Shown piece by piece: positions 1 to 10,400 of a stretch of 64,000 nucleotides of DNA. The DNA lies in contig CM046858.1 in NCBI GenBank assembly GCA_025617745.1, forward strand, positions 32,868,598 through 32,932,597. Direction: 5' to 3'. Made by a program: the position numbers and the translations under genes. This DNA is from Heliocidaris erythrogramma (taxonomy: Eukaryota > Echinodermata > Echinoidea > Camarodonta > Echinometridae). The notes beneath the pieces are model-generated. The model ran no database searches, was not told the DNA's origin, and was given only the letters and a program-made list of their open reading frames with translations. How positions within the stretch are numbered: position 1 is the first letter of the stretch; every line of letters starts with the position of its first letter.

Positions 1-307
1 GGTAAAATCACTTGTTTCACATTTGATAAAAATGACATGTTTTTGGGAATGCATGATCTCCATGATAATCAGCATTATTATGTGATATATAATGTGTCAG
101 TTACTGATTACAACTAATAAAGACCTCTGTGCTTTTACTCATACAGATACTGAGACCCGTTCCCCACTCGGCTTTCTGTTAACCTCTACAATATTTTCAT
201 TTGTTTTCTTTACATTAACCCGGAAAACTCGACTTATTCATCGGAAGTCGATATTATATAGAGCAGATCAAACATGATATTGCTGTAAAAAGAATCAAGG
301 TAAATGT

Positions 308-868
308 ATGTTAATGGGTGATTTTAACGGATACACAAATTCTTTATCGGATCAGAATAATGTAACATGTAATGAAAATTTTGCGACATTTATTCCACAA
401 GATGTAACCGAAAAAGAGTGTATTTTAATGAACAGGAGAAACCAAGATGTGAGGCCTCCAAATTAAAGAGGAAAAGATATTTCAGAATTGTGTAAAATGT
501 GTGACCTCCGGATCTTAAATGGTCGCAAATTAGGGGACACCACGGGAAACTTTACGTGTTACGGAGCAAATGGTTCAACGCCGAGTGTTATAGATTATAC
601 GATAATAGACAGTGAATTATACGACCAAATTACCCTTTTCCATGTCCTACCTTTAACGATATATTCGGACCACTGTCCAATAGAAGTGAAGATTAGGACA
701 ACTCATTACCGAGACTACCACAATGATTATAATGAAAATGAAAGGATAGAATTAAAACCACCGCCAGACCAATATAGATGGCAAGGGCAGTTTAGTAGAG
801 AACAATTTGAAATGATTCTTAACTATCCGGAAAACAAAGATAAGATTAGAAAAGGATTATGGCCTTGA
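308..868 (+). pseudogene. LINE endonuclease (EEP) domain fragment
   Basis: This is the C-terminal half of an exonuclease-endonuclease-phosphatase domain, which nicks target DNA to prime reverse transcription. The GDFN motif near 320 carries the catalytic Asp and Asn, and SDHCPI near 667-684 carries the catalytic Asp-His pair. A TAA near 464 separates the two parts. The reading frame after 488 is open for 126 codons and ends at 868. The N-terminal catalytic Glu region is not recognisable upstream. Confidence 0.75.
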
Positions 869-1278
869 TGAGAATGGGATCGAAATTGCAGTGAACGAGC
901 TTACTGACTGTCTTCTACACATGCTGCTTCAGCCAGAATACCTAAGAAACCCCGCAAAAAGAAGCGTGATAATGGAAAGAAGCGAAATAGAGTACATTGT
1001 GACAGAGAAACAGAAGCTTTAAGAAGAAGAGTTAAGAAGTTGTGTCGAGAGGTTTATAGGCAACCACTCGATAAATAATTAATAAATACGTATTACGCAT
1101 GTAAGAAGTTATTCAAGAAAAAATTCAAAATAAATATTAAAGGGATGCGAGAAAATTTGTTGAAACGACTGGAAAAATTGCAAAGCACAAACACGAAAGA
1201 GTGGTGGAACATCATAGATGAATTTAATGGGATACACTCAGAAAAACATCGCATTTCTGAAAAGATTCCGCCGATAGA

Positions 1279-2350
1279 ATGGTATACAGTAACTACTTTC
1301 GCAATTCGATGAATAAAGAATATAAATTAGATGATAACCATCGTATAATCGAGGGGCATGTGAATGATAAGAAACTTAAAAATACGTTTAGCAAACTTGA
1401 CTTTTCAATTTCGTCAACCGAGGTGATTGCATGTATTCAAAGACTAAAAACAAATAAGGCGCCCGGATGTGATGCAATCCTGAATGAAATGTTAAAAGCA
1501 GGGAAGTACCACTTTTCACCACCTTTAGCAAGAATATTTAATTTGGTTTTGATAAGCGGAAAGTTTCCAAGCAAATTGTCAATAATACAATATAATTATT
1601 CCACTATTCAAAGGAGGTAAAACCGATCCAGGAAACTATAAGGGAATATGTCTCTCGAGTGCTGTTGGGAAGTTATTTTGCAGTATCTTGAACAGACGTT
1701 TGGTCAATTATCTAATGGAAAATGATATGTATGTTAAAAACCAAATTGGTTTCAGGGAAGGTCAGAGAACCTCTGATCATTTATTCACCTTAAAAACAAT
1801 AACTGATAAATACGTAAGAACTAATGACACCAATGAAAAAAGTAATATATATCTTTGTTTTATTGATCTACGAAAAGCGTTCGACAGTGTGTGGAGGAAG
1901 GGATTATTTTATAAAATGTTAAAGTATGGGTCGGGGGCCATTTTTTCGAAATAATATAATATAATGAATAGTATGTATAATAATTCAAAGCTAAGCGTTA
2001 AACTAAATGAGGGAATTACCCAGTGTTTCAAAACAAACTGTGGTGTCAAACATTACAATGATGCACTATAAGCCCTACCTTATTTAACATATTTGAATGA
2101 TTTATCCAGTGAACTTGGGATAAGTGACACGGAGCCTATAGAACTCAATGGAAAACTAATAAATTGTTTATTATATGCAGACGACATCGTATTAATATCA
2201 AAGACAAAAAATGGCACGCAAACCTTATTAAATAGACTTAATGGATACTGCAGTAAATGGTTATCAGAAGTAAACATAAAAAAAGACAAAGATATTGATC
2301 TGTACCAAAGGTGGACACTTGTTAAAACACCATCATTTTATGATAAATAA
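1279..2350 (+). pseudogene. LINE reverse transcriptase domain, frameshifted
   Basis: Reverse transcriptase motifs appear in the correct order: LKTNKAPGCDAI (1447-1482), a GNYKGICLSS block (about 1630-1660), NQIGFREGQRTSDH (1740-1782), FIDLRKAFDSVW (1858-1896) and YADDIVLI (2173-2196). YADD is the catalytic motif. At least one frameshift lies near 1605-1620 and the thumb region near 1954-2090 is disrupted, so no functional enzyme can be made. These motifs are diagnostic of non-LTR reverse transcriptases. Confidence 0.85.
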
Positions 2351-3235
2351 TGAAAATATAGAAGTTGTTAAGCAGGTAGCATATTTAGGACCTAGCATTA
2401 ATAATTGCGGTACTTTCATTGACACATTGGTGAATTTAGCGGATAAATCAAGAATATCAAAAAAAAGAAATTTCAAAATAGCTAACCGTCTTTTTGATTC
2501 TTTAATAAAACCTATACTCTTATATGGATCAGAGGTGTGGGGGGCTTTTGTTGTTGATTTTGAAAAGCTAGGGAAAGCTACAAAGGGGAACTCTAAAATA
2601 TATTTAAAGAATAACATAGAAAATGTTCATTTGCAATGGCTAAGAAATATATTAGGTGTCAATAAGAAAAGCAGTCAATTGGCAGTGATAGCCGAAGTAG
2701 GAGCATACCCTCTGATCACACAAATCTGCAGAAATTTAGCAAAATATTATTCACGAATGAGGAGTATAGATAACGATTCATTACTATATCACTCTTTTCA
2801 AGAAAAAAAAATGGTAACGAAGAAATCTGTATGTTGGCTAGGGAACGTGTACCAGCTGCTCAGGGAATGTAAATCATATGTAGATGACAATAATAAATGT
2901 TTAGAATTAGAAGATATTACAGATAGTGACAAAATTGGTGGAGAAGAAATGGAAATGAAAATGATGAATTTATATGAATGTCAGTTCAAGATGGATTTAA
3001 ATAGTGATTGTATACATGGTAATGAAAAAAATAAACTTAGAACATAAAAATTATAGATTATTCAAGCAGGATATGAACACTGAAAATCACACAATCTACC
3101 AATAGAAACCGGAAGACATAGGCGTCCAGAAAAAAAATCCCCTTTCATCTACGAATTTGTAATGAATGTAATACGGGAAAAGTTGGAGATGAACTTCATA
3201 CTATAATGGAGTGTACGAGATTTAGTACTGAAAGA
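2295..3235 (+). pseudogene. LINE C-terminal region with CxxC/GDExH knuckle
   Basis: A 250-codon frame (2295-3047) continues the reverse transcriptase C-terminal region. It contains LLYGSEVWG and LRNILGVNKKSS, which are typical of this part of CR1/Jockey elements. After a stop and a frame change, the knuckle CNEC...GDELH...C is read at 3158-3215. Fragments this long show the element decayed by point mutation and small indels rather than 5' truncation alone. Confidence 0.75.
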
Positions 3236-3364
3236 AATACATTTTTTTTACAGAAATGACTGAAATATATGAAGCATTCAAAGGTTCTAATAAGGAAGAG
3301 AAATTTGTAAAAATCATGAAATTGGACAATGAAAATGCAATTGACTGTAAAATATTTCGAATCC

Positions 3365-3690
3365 ATCATAAATATTTGCTATATATATTATATTATATTA
3401 TTGTTTTGACCCACTCATTGTTTAAATCAATATAATATTCCAATTTGATATATTATGTTATATGATTTGTCTCATGTTAGTCCTATTATGATTCTCTATT
3501 GCATTGTTTATATCAATATGATATCCAGTTTGATGTAATGTTATATAATTTGTCACATGTTGAACATGAGTAGTGACATATATATGATTTTCTATTTCAT
3601 TATTTACATCAATATGGTAACCACTCTGATAATGTTATATAATTTGTCACAGGTTCAACCTGAGTAGTAGTATTATGATTTGCTATATTT
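3365..3690 (+). repeat. About 110-bp tandem units in the LINE 3' end
   Basis: Three diverged units share the pattern ATNTCATTGTTTAxATCAATAT followed by TGTTATATxATTTGTC. Units begin near 3412, 3500 and 3595. They lie between the last coding remnant and the terminal AATAAA-containing tail, which is a usual place for 3' UTR repeats in LINEs. Confidence 0.65.
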
Positions 3691-3815
3691 TCTCTCTTTC
3701 ATCCATTTGATTCCATTTGATTGTTACTTTTCTTTATACTTAATGCTTTGTATTGTAAAACAAAATATTGATGTCAATGTCAATGAAGTTTCTCAATAAA
3801 ATACCAATACAAACA

Positions 3816-4480
3816 GGTTTTGTGTAAAAACATATCATCAATTATGATATCTAAGGTGCATGTATAATTGAATATTTTCTTTAGAGAAAATGGAAATTAA
3901 TAATTTTTGGGGGTACAGGACAAATAGGAGAGGAGCTCGCAAGATACGTTACGGAATTGCCAATTTTTGTTTGAAATTCATAACTTTCTTAAAGCTTATC
4001 GTATTTTGTTCATACCTTCACTGATCTGTTTCTTTAATAATTTGTTTCTGCTTCTTTTAAAACCAACTTGTAATCAGGGTGGACTTCCCCTTTTAATGCT
4101 TCATGCGAAATTGACAATCGAAAACGTAAACACGAAGCATAGGCAGATTCTGTAGAAACACAATCGAAACCTGTCCTTAACTTAACACTCAGCCTCGTAC
4201 TTTCTGTACTGTCCATAAGGAAGTTGAAGACCACAATAATGACAAATCACTCTCATCATGCACAAGGACTGAAGATGGTCATAGCAATGGATTCTCCTCT
4301 TGGATTGGTGATGTGCTCAGTCATAATAACAAGTATGTGTCAAAGATTTATTTTTTGTATTCTACATTTCGTATTCTTGTAAGCTTTAAAAAAATATGTT
4401 CAGAAGTATCTTTGTTTAAACTTTGAGGGTTAAACATTATTGTATTCATAAAAATACGGTCGCATGCTAGATTTTGATCA
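3816..4480. other. Intergenic stretch without recognised gene
   Basis: AT-rich sequence lies between the LINE tail and the foldback region. The longest open stretches are about 60 codons without known motifs or splice sites that link to neighbours. I see no supported feature here. Confidence 0.5.
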
Positions 4481-4482
4481 AT

Positions 4483-4765
4483 AGACCGCTTCTGTAATGT
4501 ATACAAATTTATGCACATGTATTCTCTGAGCACCTAGTGACGAGCTATTCCATTAACCTGCTGTTTATAAATGAGCCTCAATGCTTGGAAACCAGTTTGC
4601 ATACATTATTTGTTGCTATGTCCGGCAAGCTTTCAGGTTGTCAAGCACAACTTTTGTTTGAAAGGTATGTATAAAATTTGCATACATTACCGAAGCGGTC
4701 TATGGTCTATGGTCTGTGGTATTCATTTTAGGCAACGCGCTATTGCAGAGTGTACTACGCAATAA
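4483..4765 (+). repeat. Dispersed repeat family A, copy 1
   Basis: The segment begins with AGACCGCTTCTGTAATGTAT and runs through TTGTTGCTATGTCCGGCAAG to an inverted match, ACCGAAGCGGTCTA, near 4690. Related copies lie at 5600-5780, 36612-37150 (split by an insertion), 37300-37530 and 61440-61625. The inverted ends and small size suggest a non-autonomous DNA element. No coding capacity is seen. Confidence 0.6.
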
Positions 4766-4879
4766 ATGTTTTCGTTGAAACTGATAACATAAACATTATT
4801 AACATCTCATTTGTTGTTTATTGATATCTTATTGGCTTTCACTTGTGAAATTGATTGCGAGATCATGTTTTTTATTAAC

Positions 4880-4963
4880 ACCCCAACACTAGCCACACAA
4901 TGCGTCAATTCAAAGGCCAACTGTTGGTCTTTGAATTGACGCATTGTGTGGTTAGTGTTGGGG
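4880..4963. repeat. Near-perfect hairpin inside the foldback left arm
   Basis: An arm containing CCCCAACACTAGCCACACAA is followed a few bases after its end by its reverse complement, giving about 40 paired bases with one or two mismatches. The matching region of the right arm (6445-6485) has only one copy, so the hairpin arose inside the left arm. Confidence 0.8.
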
Positions 4964-6002
4964 TTTGTCTTTTTCATGTGCTGTGTCATTAAGGAATATG
5001 TAATGTCATTGTGCTGTTTGGATGCCCTGCTGACTGGGCCTTATCATATAAAATTTCTTGAAATGAAAACAAAAATGTATTGACAAATACAAGAACATAT
5101 ACAAGGACATGATATATTGAAGAATACGGACATGAACGGAAATGATATCATTGTAAGGGGATACAACAGAACAATAAAGAACCTTAAAAAAATTACTACA
5201 TAGAAGCCCATGGAAATAAGATTTTTGTGTGTGTTTGTGTAAGGGGGTGCGGATGGATTGTGTATGTGTGCTCGTTTTATCGGAAATCACCAACGCTTGT
5301 CCCCCAATGAAATTGATCGATCGGATTCTGAATTTGAAAGCCCGAATATTTTCGCGGGCGTGCCCTGTATGAATTTGAGCGCACGTTCATGAATTGTAAT
5401 GGAAAAAGTATAAAATTGACCGGGAGAACCTATATTATGTCAGTGATTTGAAAGTATCCATAATGGTAACATATGTTCAATTATTGGCGTGATATTGATG
5501 AGGTTATTTATTATTTGTTTTGATTTATAATATAGGTTTCCCCGGTCAATTTCATACTTTTTCCATTCCAATAGACCTGTTTACTAGTGTATTTCAATTT
5601 ATGCATGTTTCTCTCCAGAATCCTTAGTTACCAACTATTTGGTGCACCTGCTATGCATAATGGCGTCTCTATAGATGGAATCCATTTTGCATACATTAGT
5701 TGTTGCTATGTCCGGCAAGCCTCTGGCAAGCTTTCGAGTCGTCAAGAGAAACTTTTGTATAAAATTAGTAAATAGGTCTATTCATGAACGTGCTTTCAAA
5801 TTCACTCAGCGCACACCCGCGAAATTATTCGGACTTTCAAATTCAAAATCCGATCGATCAATTTCATTTATGGCACTCTTATTTCCTTTCCGTAAAATCA
5901 AAATCAGATAAAACGAGCACACATACACAATCCACCGGCACCCTTACACTATGTAGCTTCTATGTAGTTTCTATGTAGTTTCATAGGCTTCTATGTAATA
6001 TG

Positions 6003-6228
6003 CAGTGGCGTATCCAGGGGGTGGCGCAACAGGCGCCCCCCCCCCCATTTGCCGTCGTAAGTTGTTCATTAAATAGGCTTCAAAATTGGTCACATATAGG
6101 ATTATTTTGCATCTCAGCCCTTCTTCAGAAGCAAAAAATATCCAAAGCGGAGGGGGCACCCCCTCCCCCAGGACGGCGATCAATAATGCCTGGCGCCCCC
6201 CTATTGGGAAATCCTGGATACGCCCCTG
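6003..6228. mobile_element. hAT-like MITE nested in the foldback element
   Basis: The ends are CAGTGGCGTATCCAGG on the left and, read inward from the right, CAGGGGCGTATCCAGG. The same end type is seen in the element at 38649-39014, which has a perfect 8-bp duplication. Flanking octamers here (GTAATATG and GTATGCTT) are only partly alike, so the target duplication has decayed or the ends are off by a base or two. It interrupts the right arm and is therefore younger than the arm. Confidence 0.65.
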
Positions 6229-7001
6229 GTATGCTTATTTGTTAAAGGTTCCTATCATGTCCTTATATGTTCGTGTATTCTTCAATATATCATGTTCTTG
6301 TATATGTTCATGTATTCTTCAATACTTTTTTTCATTTCAAGAAACTTAATGATAAGGCTCAGTCAGCAGTCCATCTAAACAACACAACGACATTTCTAAC
6401 TTATACTCCTTGATGACACCACACTTAAAGAAAGAGACAACACTCCAACACTAACCACACAATGCATCAACTGAAAGACCAACTAATAAACAACATGATC
6501 TCACAATCTCAAAAGTGGAGCCAATAAGATATCAATAAACAACAAATAAGATGTTTATAATGTTCATGTTATCACTTTCAACGAAAACATTATTTTATTG
6601 CATAATCCTTTAAGATATTGGACTAAAGCTTGATAATGAAGCCCAATTTATTCAAAACTAAGTGAAAAGACCCACAGAGACCCCAGGCTAAGTTTTAAAT
6701 TGAATGCACTTATTTGGAACATGGTTGCCTTTTCACGTATATGAATGACCAACGAGATTCCGTCGCCGGCTTGAAATGATTTGAATGACCCTAATGAACA
6801 ATTGATTGCTATTTAAATAACCGGATTATGAATTTGAAAGCGGATTCAGTGCTGCGAGCGTGAAATGCGTGAAATTGAATGCTCGGAATATGAAATTAAA
6901 TCACAAAATGGGGAGCAGTTCTCTGGTTTCTTTGGCGTAGTAAGGACTGTCTTTTAATACACCGAGACTGCTAGTGTGACCACCCGTCGACAGTATTCAT
7001 T

Positions 7002-7008
7002 TATAAAA
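7002..7008 (+). promoter_or_regulatory. TATAAAA motif upstream of the first receptor exon
   Basis: A TATAAAA lies 38 bases before the ATG at 7046. That would place transcription start near 7030 with a very short leader. It matters only if the coding region starts at 7046. The competing view is that exon 7086-7430 is spliced to an upstream signal-peptide exon, in which case this is chance in AT-rich DNA. Confidence 0.25.
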
Positions 7009-7045
7009 CTGAAGTGGATGTTTTTTCTCAAGTAAATTTTAGAAA

Positions 7046-7430
7046 ATGTATCTTAAGCTGGTAAGCACAATTCTGACTTTTTCAGGATCCGTTGCTTTGA
7101 GTGTTACGAGTGGAGGACCAGTTACCACCTTCACAGGCGGATCCTCCGAGCTGACATGCTCATTCTCTCCTATCGATTCACAAGGGTCATCGTTTGCTTG
7201 GTCATTCGATGGTCAAAATGGAAACAGCGGACAGATCGGCACCTGTGACATCACACAATGTACGCCGGCAAAACCATTACAACACCAACTGGTCATATCG
7301 ACCGATGATGGCATTGGTATGATGATACTCACGATTACTAATACTCAATTATCGGATACTGGGAATTACACCTGTTTGGTGTCGACTAGTGAGGATGCTC
7401 AGTCAGCCCTGGTGCAACTCAATGTCTCTG
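7046..7430 (+). CDS. Receptor exon 1: V-like Ig domain, possible signal peptide
   Basis: The Ig fold is marked by Cys38, Trp52, Asp104, Tyr108 and Cys110 (numbered from ATG 7046), with LSDTGNYTC as the F-strand signature and a second Cys pair (67 and 72). The donor is G|GTAAGA at 7430. Two starts compete. One is ATG 7046, with an in-frame TAG at 7040 and a hydrophobic stretch LVSTILTFSGSVALSV that could be a signal peptide. The other is an acceptor at 7085 (CTGACTTTTTCAG, with a branch-point-like CTGAC) in phase 1 like the other exons. I slightly favour the acceptor, with an unseen upstream signal-peptide exon. Confidence 0.85.
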
Positions 7431-10400
7431 GTAAGAAAACAATGAAGTAATTATCTGGAGCAGGGTAAGAAATTTCTTTAGCCCAATGATTATAACTTTT
7501 ATATTTGATTCATTATCAAAATACACTGATAGAATAGATGTGTATTTTATTTTGCAAAAAGACAAAAACAAAAACATAAACATAATAATAAACAAATAAA
7601 AAGAATATGACAAATGATATAACAAATATTAAGGAAGTACATATGCTCTCGTTTTAGATATTACGTAATATAATTTGCTGATAGAAAAAGAAAACATTCG
7701 GAAGACATACTGAATGATAGGTAATACTGAAATATTCAGCTGCTGTCCCTGAAAAAGTTATGTTAAACGTAACAACTGAACTGGAGTCGGTATGAGAAAG
7801 CAGTTATTGAAAACACAAGTTTTTCGCTGTAGGATTCTCTCTCTCTCTCTCTCTTTTTTTTTGTTTTGTTGGGGGGGGGGGGGGGGGGGGGGGGGGTCAG
7901 GGAACAAGGGTTGACGAATAGAAATGCTATTATATAAAAGAAATAAAAATTACTGTCGGTCCCGACGAGAATGGGATAATGATAATAATAATATGATAAT
8001 GATGATACTAATACTCCTACTACTACTACTAATAGTCATAGTGCCAATAATAATAATATTAATAATAATAATAGTTAAATATCATAATTGATAGGATTGA
8101 AGTAAATTGAATATGTCATAAAGAAAATGTGAGAAAATTACAATGCCCCGACCGGGAATCGAACCCGGGACCCTGGATTACATGACCAGTGCTCTACCAA
8201 CTGAGCTATCCGGGCTCCCGTCGAAGCAAAGTAACAATCTCACATATAGCCCCTCTCTTTCCATCGAGCGTAGGGGGTACATCCATACCAAGGTCCATCG
8301 TACGCTATAATGGCCTACCAATGAGACAGGTCTTCCCTCTAAAGTCGGGCAAATCTATGCCAACGAATTTCTATAGAGGACAATTTAAATTTGTAATTAA
8401 ATATCATAATTGATAGGATTGAAGTAAATTGAATATGTCATAAAGAAAATGTGAGAAAATTACAATGCCCCGACCGGGAATCGAACCCGGGACCCTGGAT
8501 TACATGACCAGTGCTCTACCAACTGAGCTATCCGGGCTCCCGTCGAAGCAAAGTAACAATCTCACATATAGCCCCTCTCTTTCCATCGAGCGTAGGGGGT
8601 ACATCCATACCAAGGTCCATCGTACGCTATAATGGCCTACCAATGAGACAGGTCTTCCCTCTAAAGTCGGGCAAATCTATGCCAACGAATTTCTATAGAG
8701 GACAATTTAAATTTGTAATTAAATATCATAATTGATAGGATTGAAGTAAATTGAATATGTCATAAAGAAAATGTGAGAAAATTACAATGCCCCGACCGGG
8801 ATTCGAACCCGGGACCCTGGATTACATGACCAGTGCTCTACCAACTGAGCTATCCGGGCTCCCGTCGAAGCAAAGTAACAATCTCACATATAGCCCCTCT
8901 CTTTCCATCGAGCGTAGGGGGTACATCCATACCAAGGTCCATCGTACGCTATAATGGCCTACCAATGAGACAGGTCTTCCCTCTAAATAAGAAAATTAAT
9001 TGATCAATCTACCAGTCATAATGCCGTGCGTTCTTTAGTTCTATATCCCGTATTGATTATTGTGACGGGCTTCACTCTATATTGCCTCGACTCAATTAAA
9101 TCTTGCGCAACGACTCGGGCTGCAGATTGGTGCTTCAGGTTTCTAGGAACCGCCCATCTCAGCCACTCTTGAACCCATTACATTGTCCTCCTTTGAAACA
9201 ACGGACTATTTTTTAATTACTCTTGTTTGTCTAAATCCTTATAAGGCTCCAGAATATTTGGATACCTATTTGAATTTATATACATCTGGTCAATTCCACA
9301 GTAACGGAAGGACAATCACACACAAACTGTATCTAAATGTCCTTCCGTTACCGTGGAATTAATAACCATCTATCAGGAGATTGAGGTCATCCAGTGATCC
9401 TCTCCGTCTCACATATCAGTTACTCGCACCTTGGCCGGTGATAGGACATTCACTGTGTCTGCTTCAAAATACTGGAATGATTTATCAATTACAATTAGAC
9501 AGTCTTCATCAGTCAATGCCTTCATAAAGGTCTTGAAAGCCCATTTCTTTAGCAATTCGTAGTTGTAACGTTGTTTTTCTTACTACATGTATTTATAATT
9601 CTTTAAATGTTTTGGACCTCACGGGAAAAGCGCGGTTTAAGTAATAATAATAATGATAATAATAATTAACGGTGAAAATTTTACAAACATTGGAGACGCA
9701 TAATTTATTGTCATGAAGGGGATTTAGCTAGGTATTAGCTAGCTAGTGGTGAACCTATCCACCCGTTTGCAAGAAAATTAGATTTCTTTTACTTCTTGAC
9801 TGCACATTACTAGGATTTAATTCAGGTTTCCTCATATTATAAAGCCCCTGGAAGCTACAGACATATCCTTTACATTTTGGGTTCGTGGTTTTAACTATTT
9901 TTAATGAAACAGCCAATTTAATTTATGAAGCCTATCTCCGTCATGGTCCCTCTCATGAAATTATATTTTACCACAATCATGACATTCGTGGCGGTAGTTA
10001 TACCCGCTGTACAATTATAAATGTCAGAAAATATTTCGGCGACATATTTGGGTGTGTAATGAAATCGCCAGTAGGGAACCATATTTTTTCATGTCGTCAT
10101 CAAAGTGTACAAATAACTCTATAACGACTAGAGAGCTTATTATATATCTAACACGTATTTATGCATGCACTTTTCTGATACGACGTCGAGACGTAAAAGA
10201 ATACAGGCGGGAAATGTACATGACTTGTTGTTCTTTAAAAGTAGCGCCTGTTGGGTCAGATGCAGTTTGTCATGCTTTTGCCAGTCATTGCTAATGCCAT
10301 CTATACCGATTTCTTGTGTAATATTATAATTATATGCCATATCCTGATCGAGAAAAAGTAATAAGGTTCAGCTGTCGTGGCCAAGTATAGAAAATAAAAC

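Larger units (their letters stand above)
290..3815 (+). mobile_element. Decayed CR1/Jockey-type non-LTR retrotransposon (LINE)
   Basis: The element reads in the expected LINE order: an apurinic-type endonuclease fragment (GDFN near 320, SDHCPI near 667-684), reverse transcriptase blocks (KAPGCDAI, NQIGF, FIDLRKAFDSVW, YADDIVLI), and a C-terminal knuckle of the form CxxC...GDExH...C near 3146-3220. The frame changes at least four times and stops interrupt it, so it is dead. The 3' end is AT-rich with internal tandem units and closes near 3800 in an AATAAA-containing tail. The 5' limit is not visible; bases 1-290 may belong to it but show no motif. The CR1/Jockey assignment rests on motif style and the clade is uncertain. 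Confidence 0.85.
4790..6605. mobile_element. Large foldback element with diverged arms
   Basis: The left arm (about 4790-5437) is repeated in reverse complement in the right arm (about 5528-6605). Matching blocks are 4790-4990 with 6360-6600, 5080-5205 with 6240-6335, 5225-5285 with 5910-5945, 5305-5395 with 5780-5870, and 5397-5437 with 5528-5567. The right arm is longer because a second element was inserted at 6003-6228. The arms have diverged, so the event is not recent. No transposase is encoded, which suggests a non-autonomous foldback or MITE. Confidence 0.75.
8075..8987 (-). repeat. Tandem array, 322-bp period, tRNA-like core, three copies
   Basis: Copies start at 8075, 8397 and 8719. 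The third is cut after CTTCCCTCTAAA at 8987. Copies 1 and 2 are almost identical, so the array is recent. Each unit holds a tRNA-like sequence on the minus strand plus about 250 bases that include GTAGGGGGTACATCC and a short AT-rich linker. A related unit lies inverted at 58534-58886. Confidence 0.9.

Noticed and set aside
7061-7085. GT-AG pair CTG|GTAAGC to TTTTTCAG as an intron
   Set aside because: It would be only about 24 bases, far below the minimum for animal splicing.
8189-8735. Two identical 74-codon frames
   Set aside because: They are read across the tandem 322-bp unit and its tRNA-like core. Identity reflects duplication, not coding conservation.
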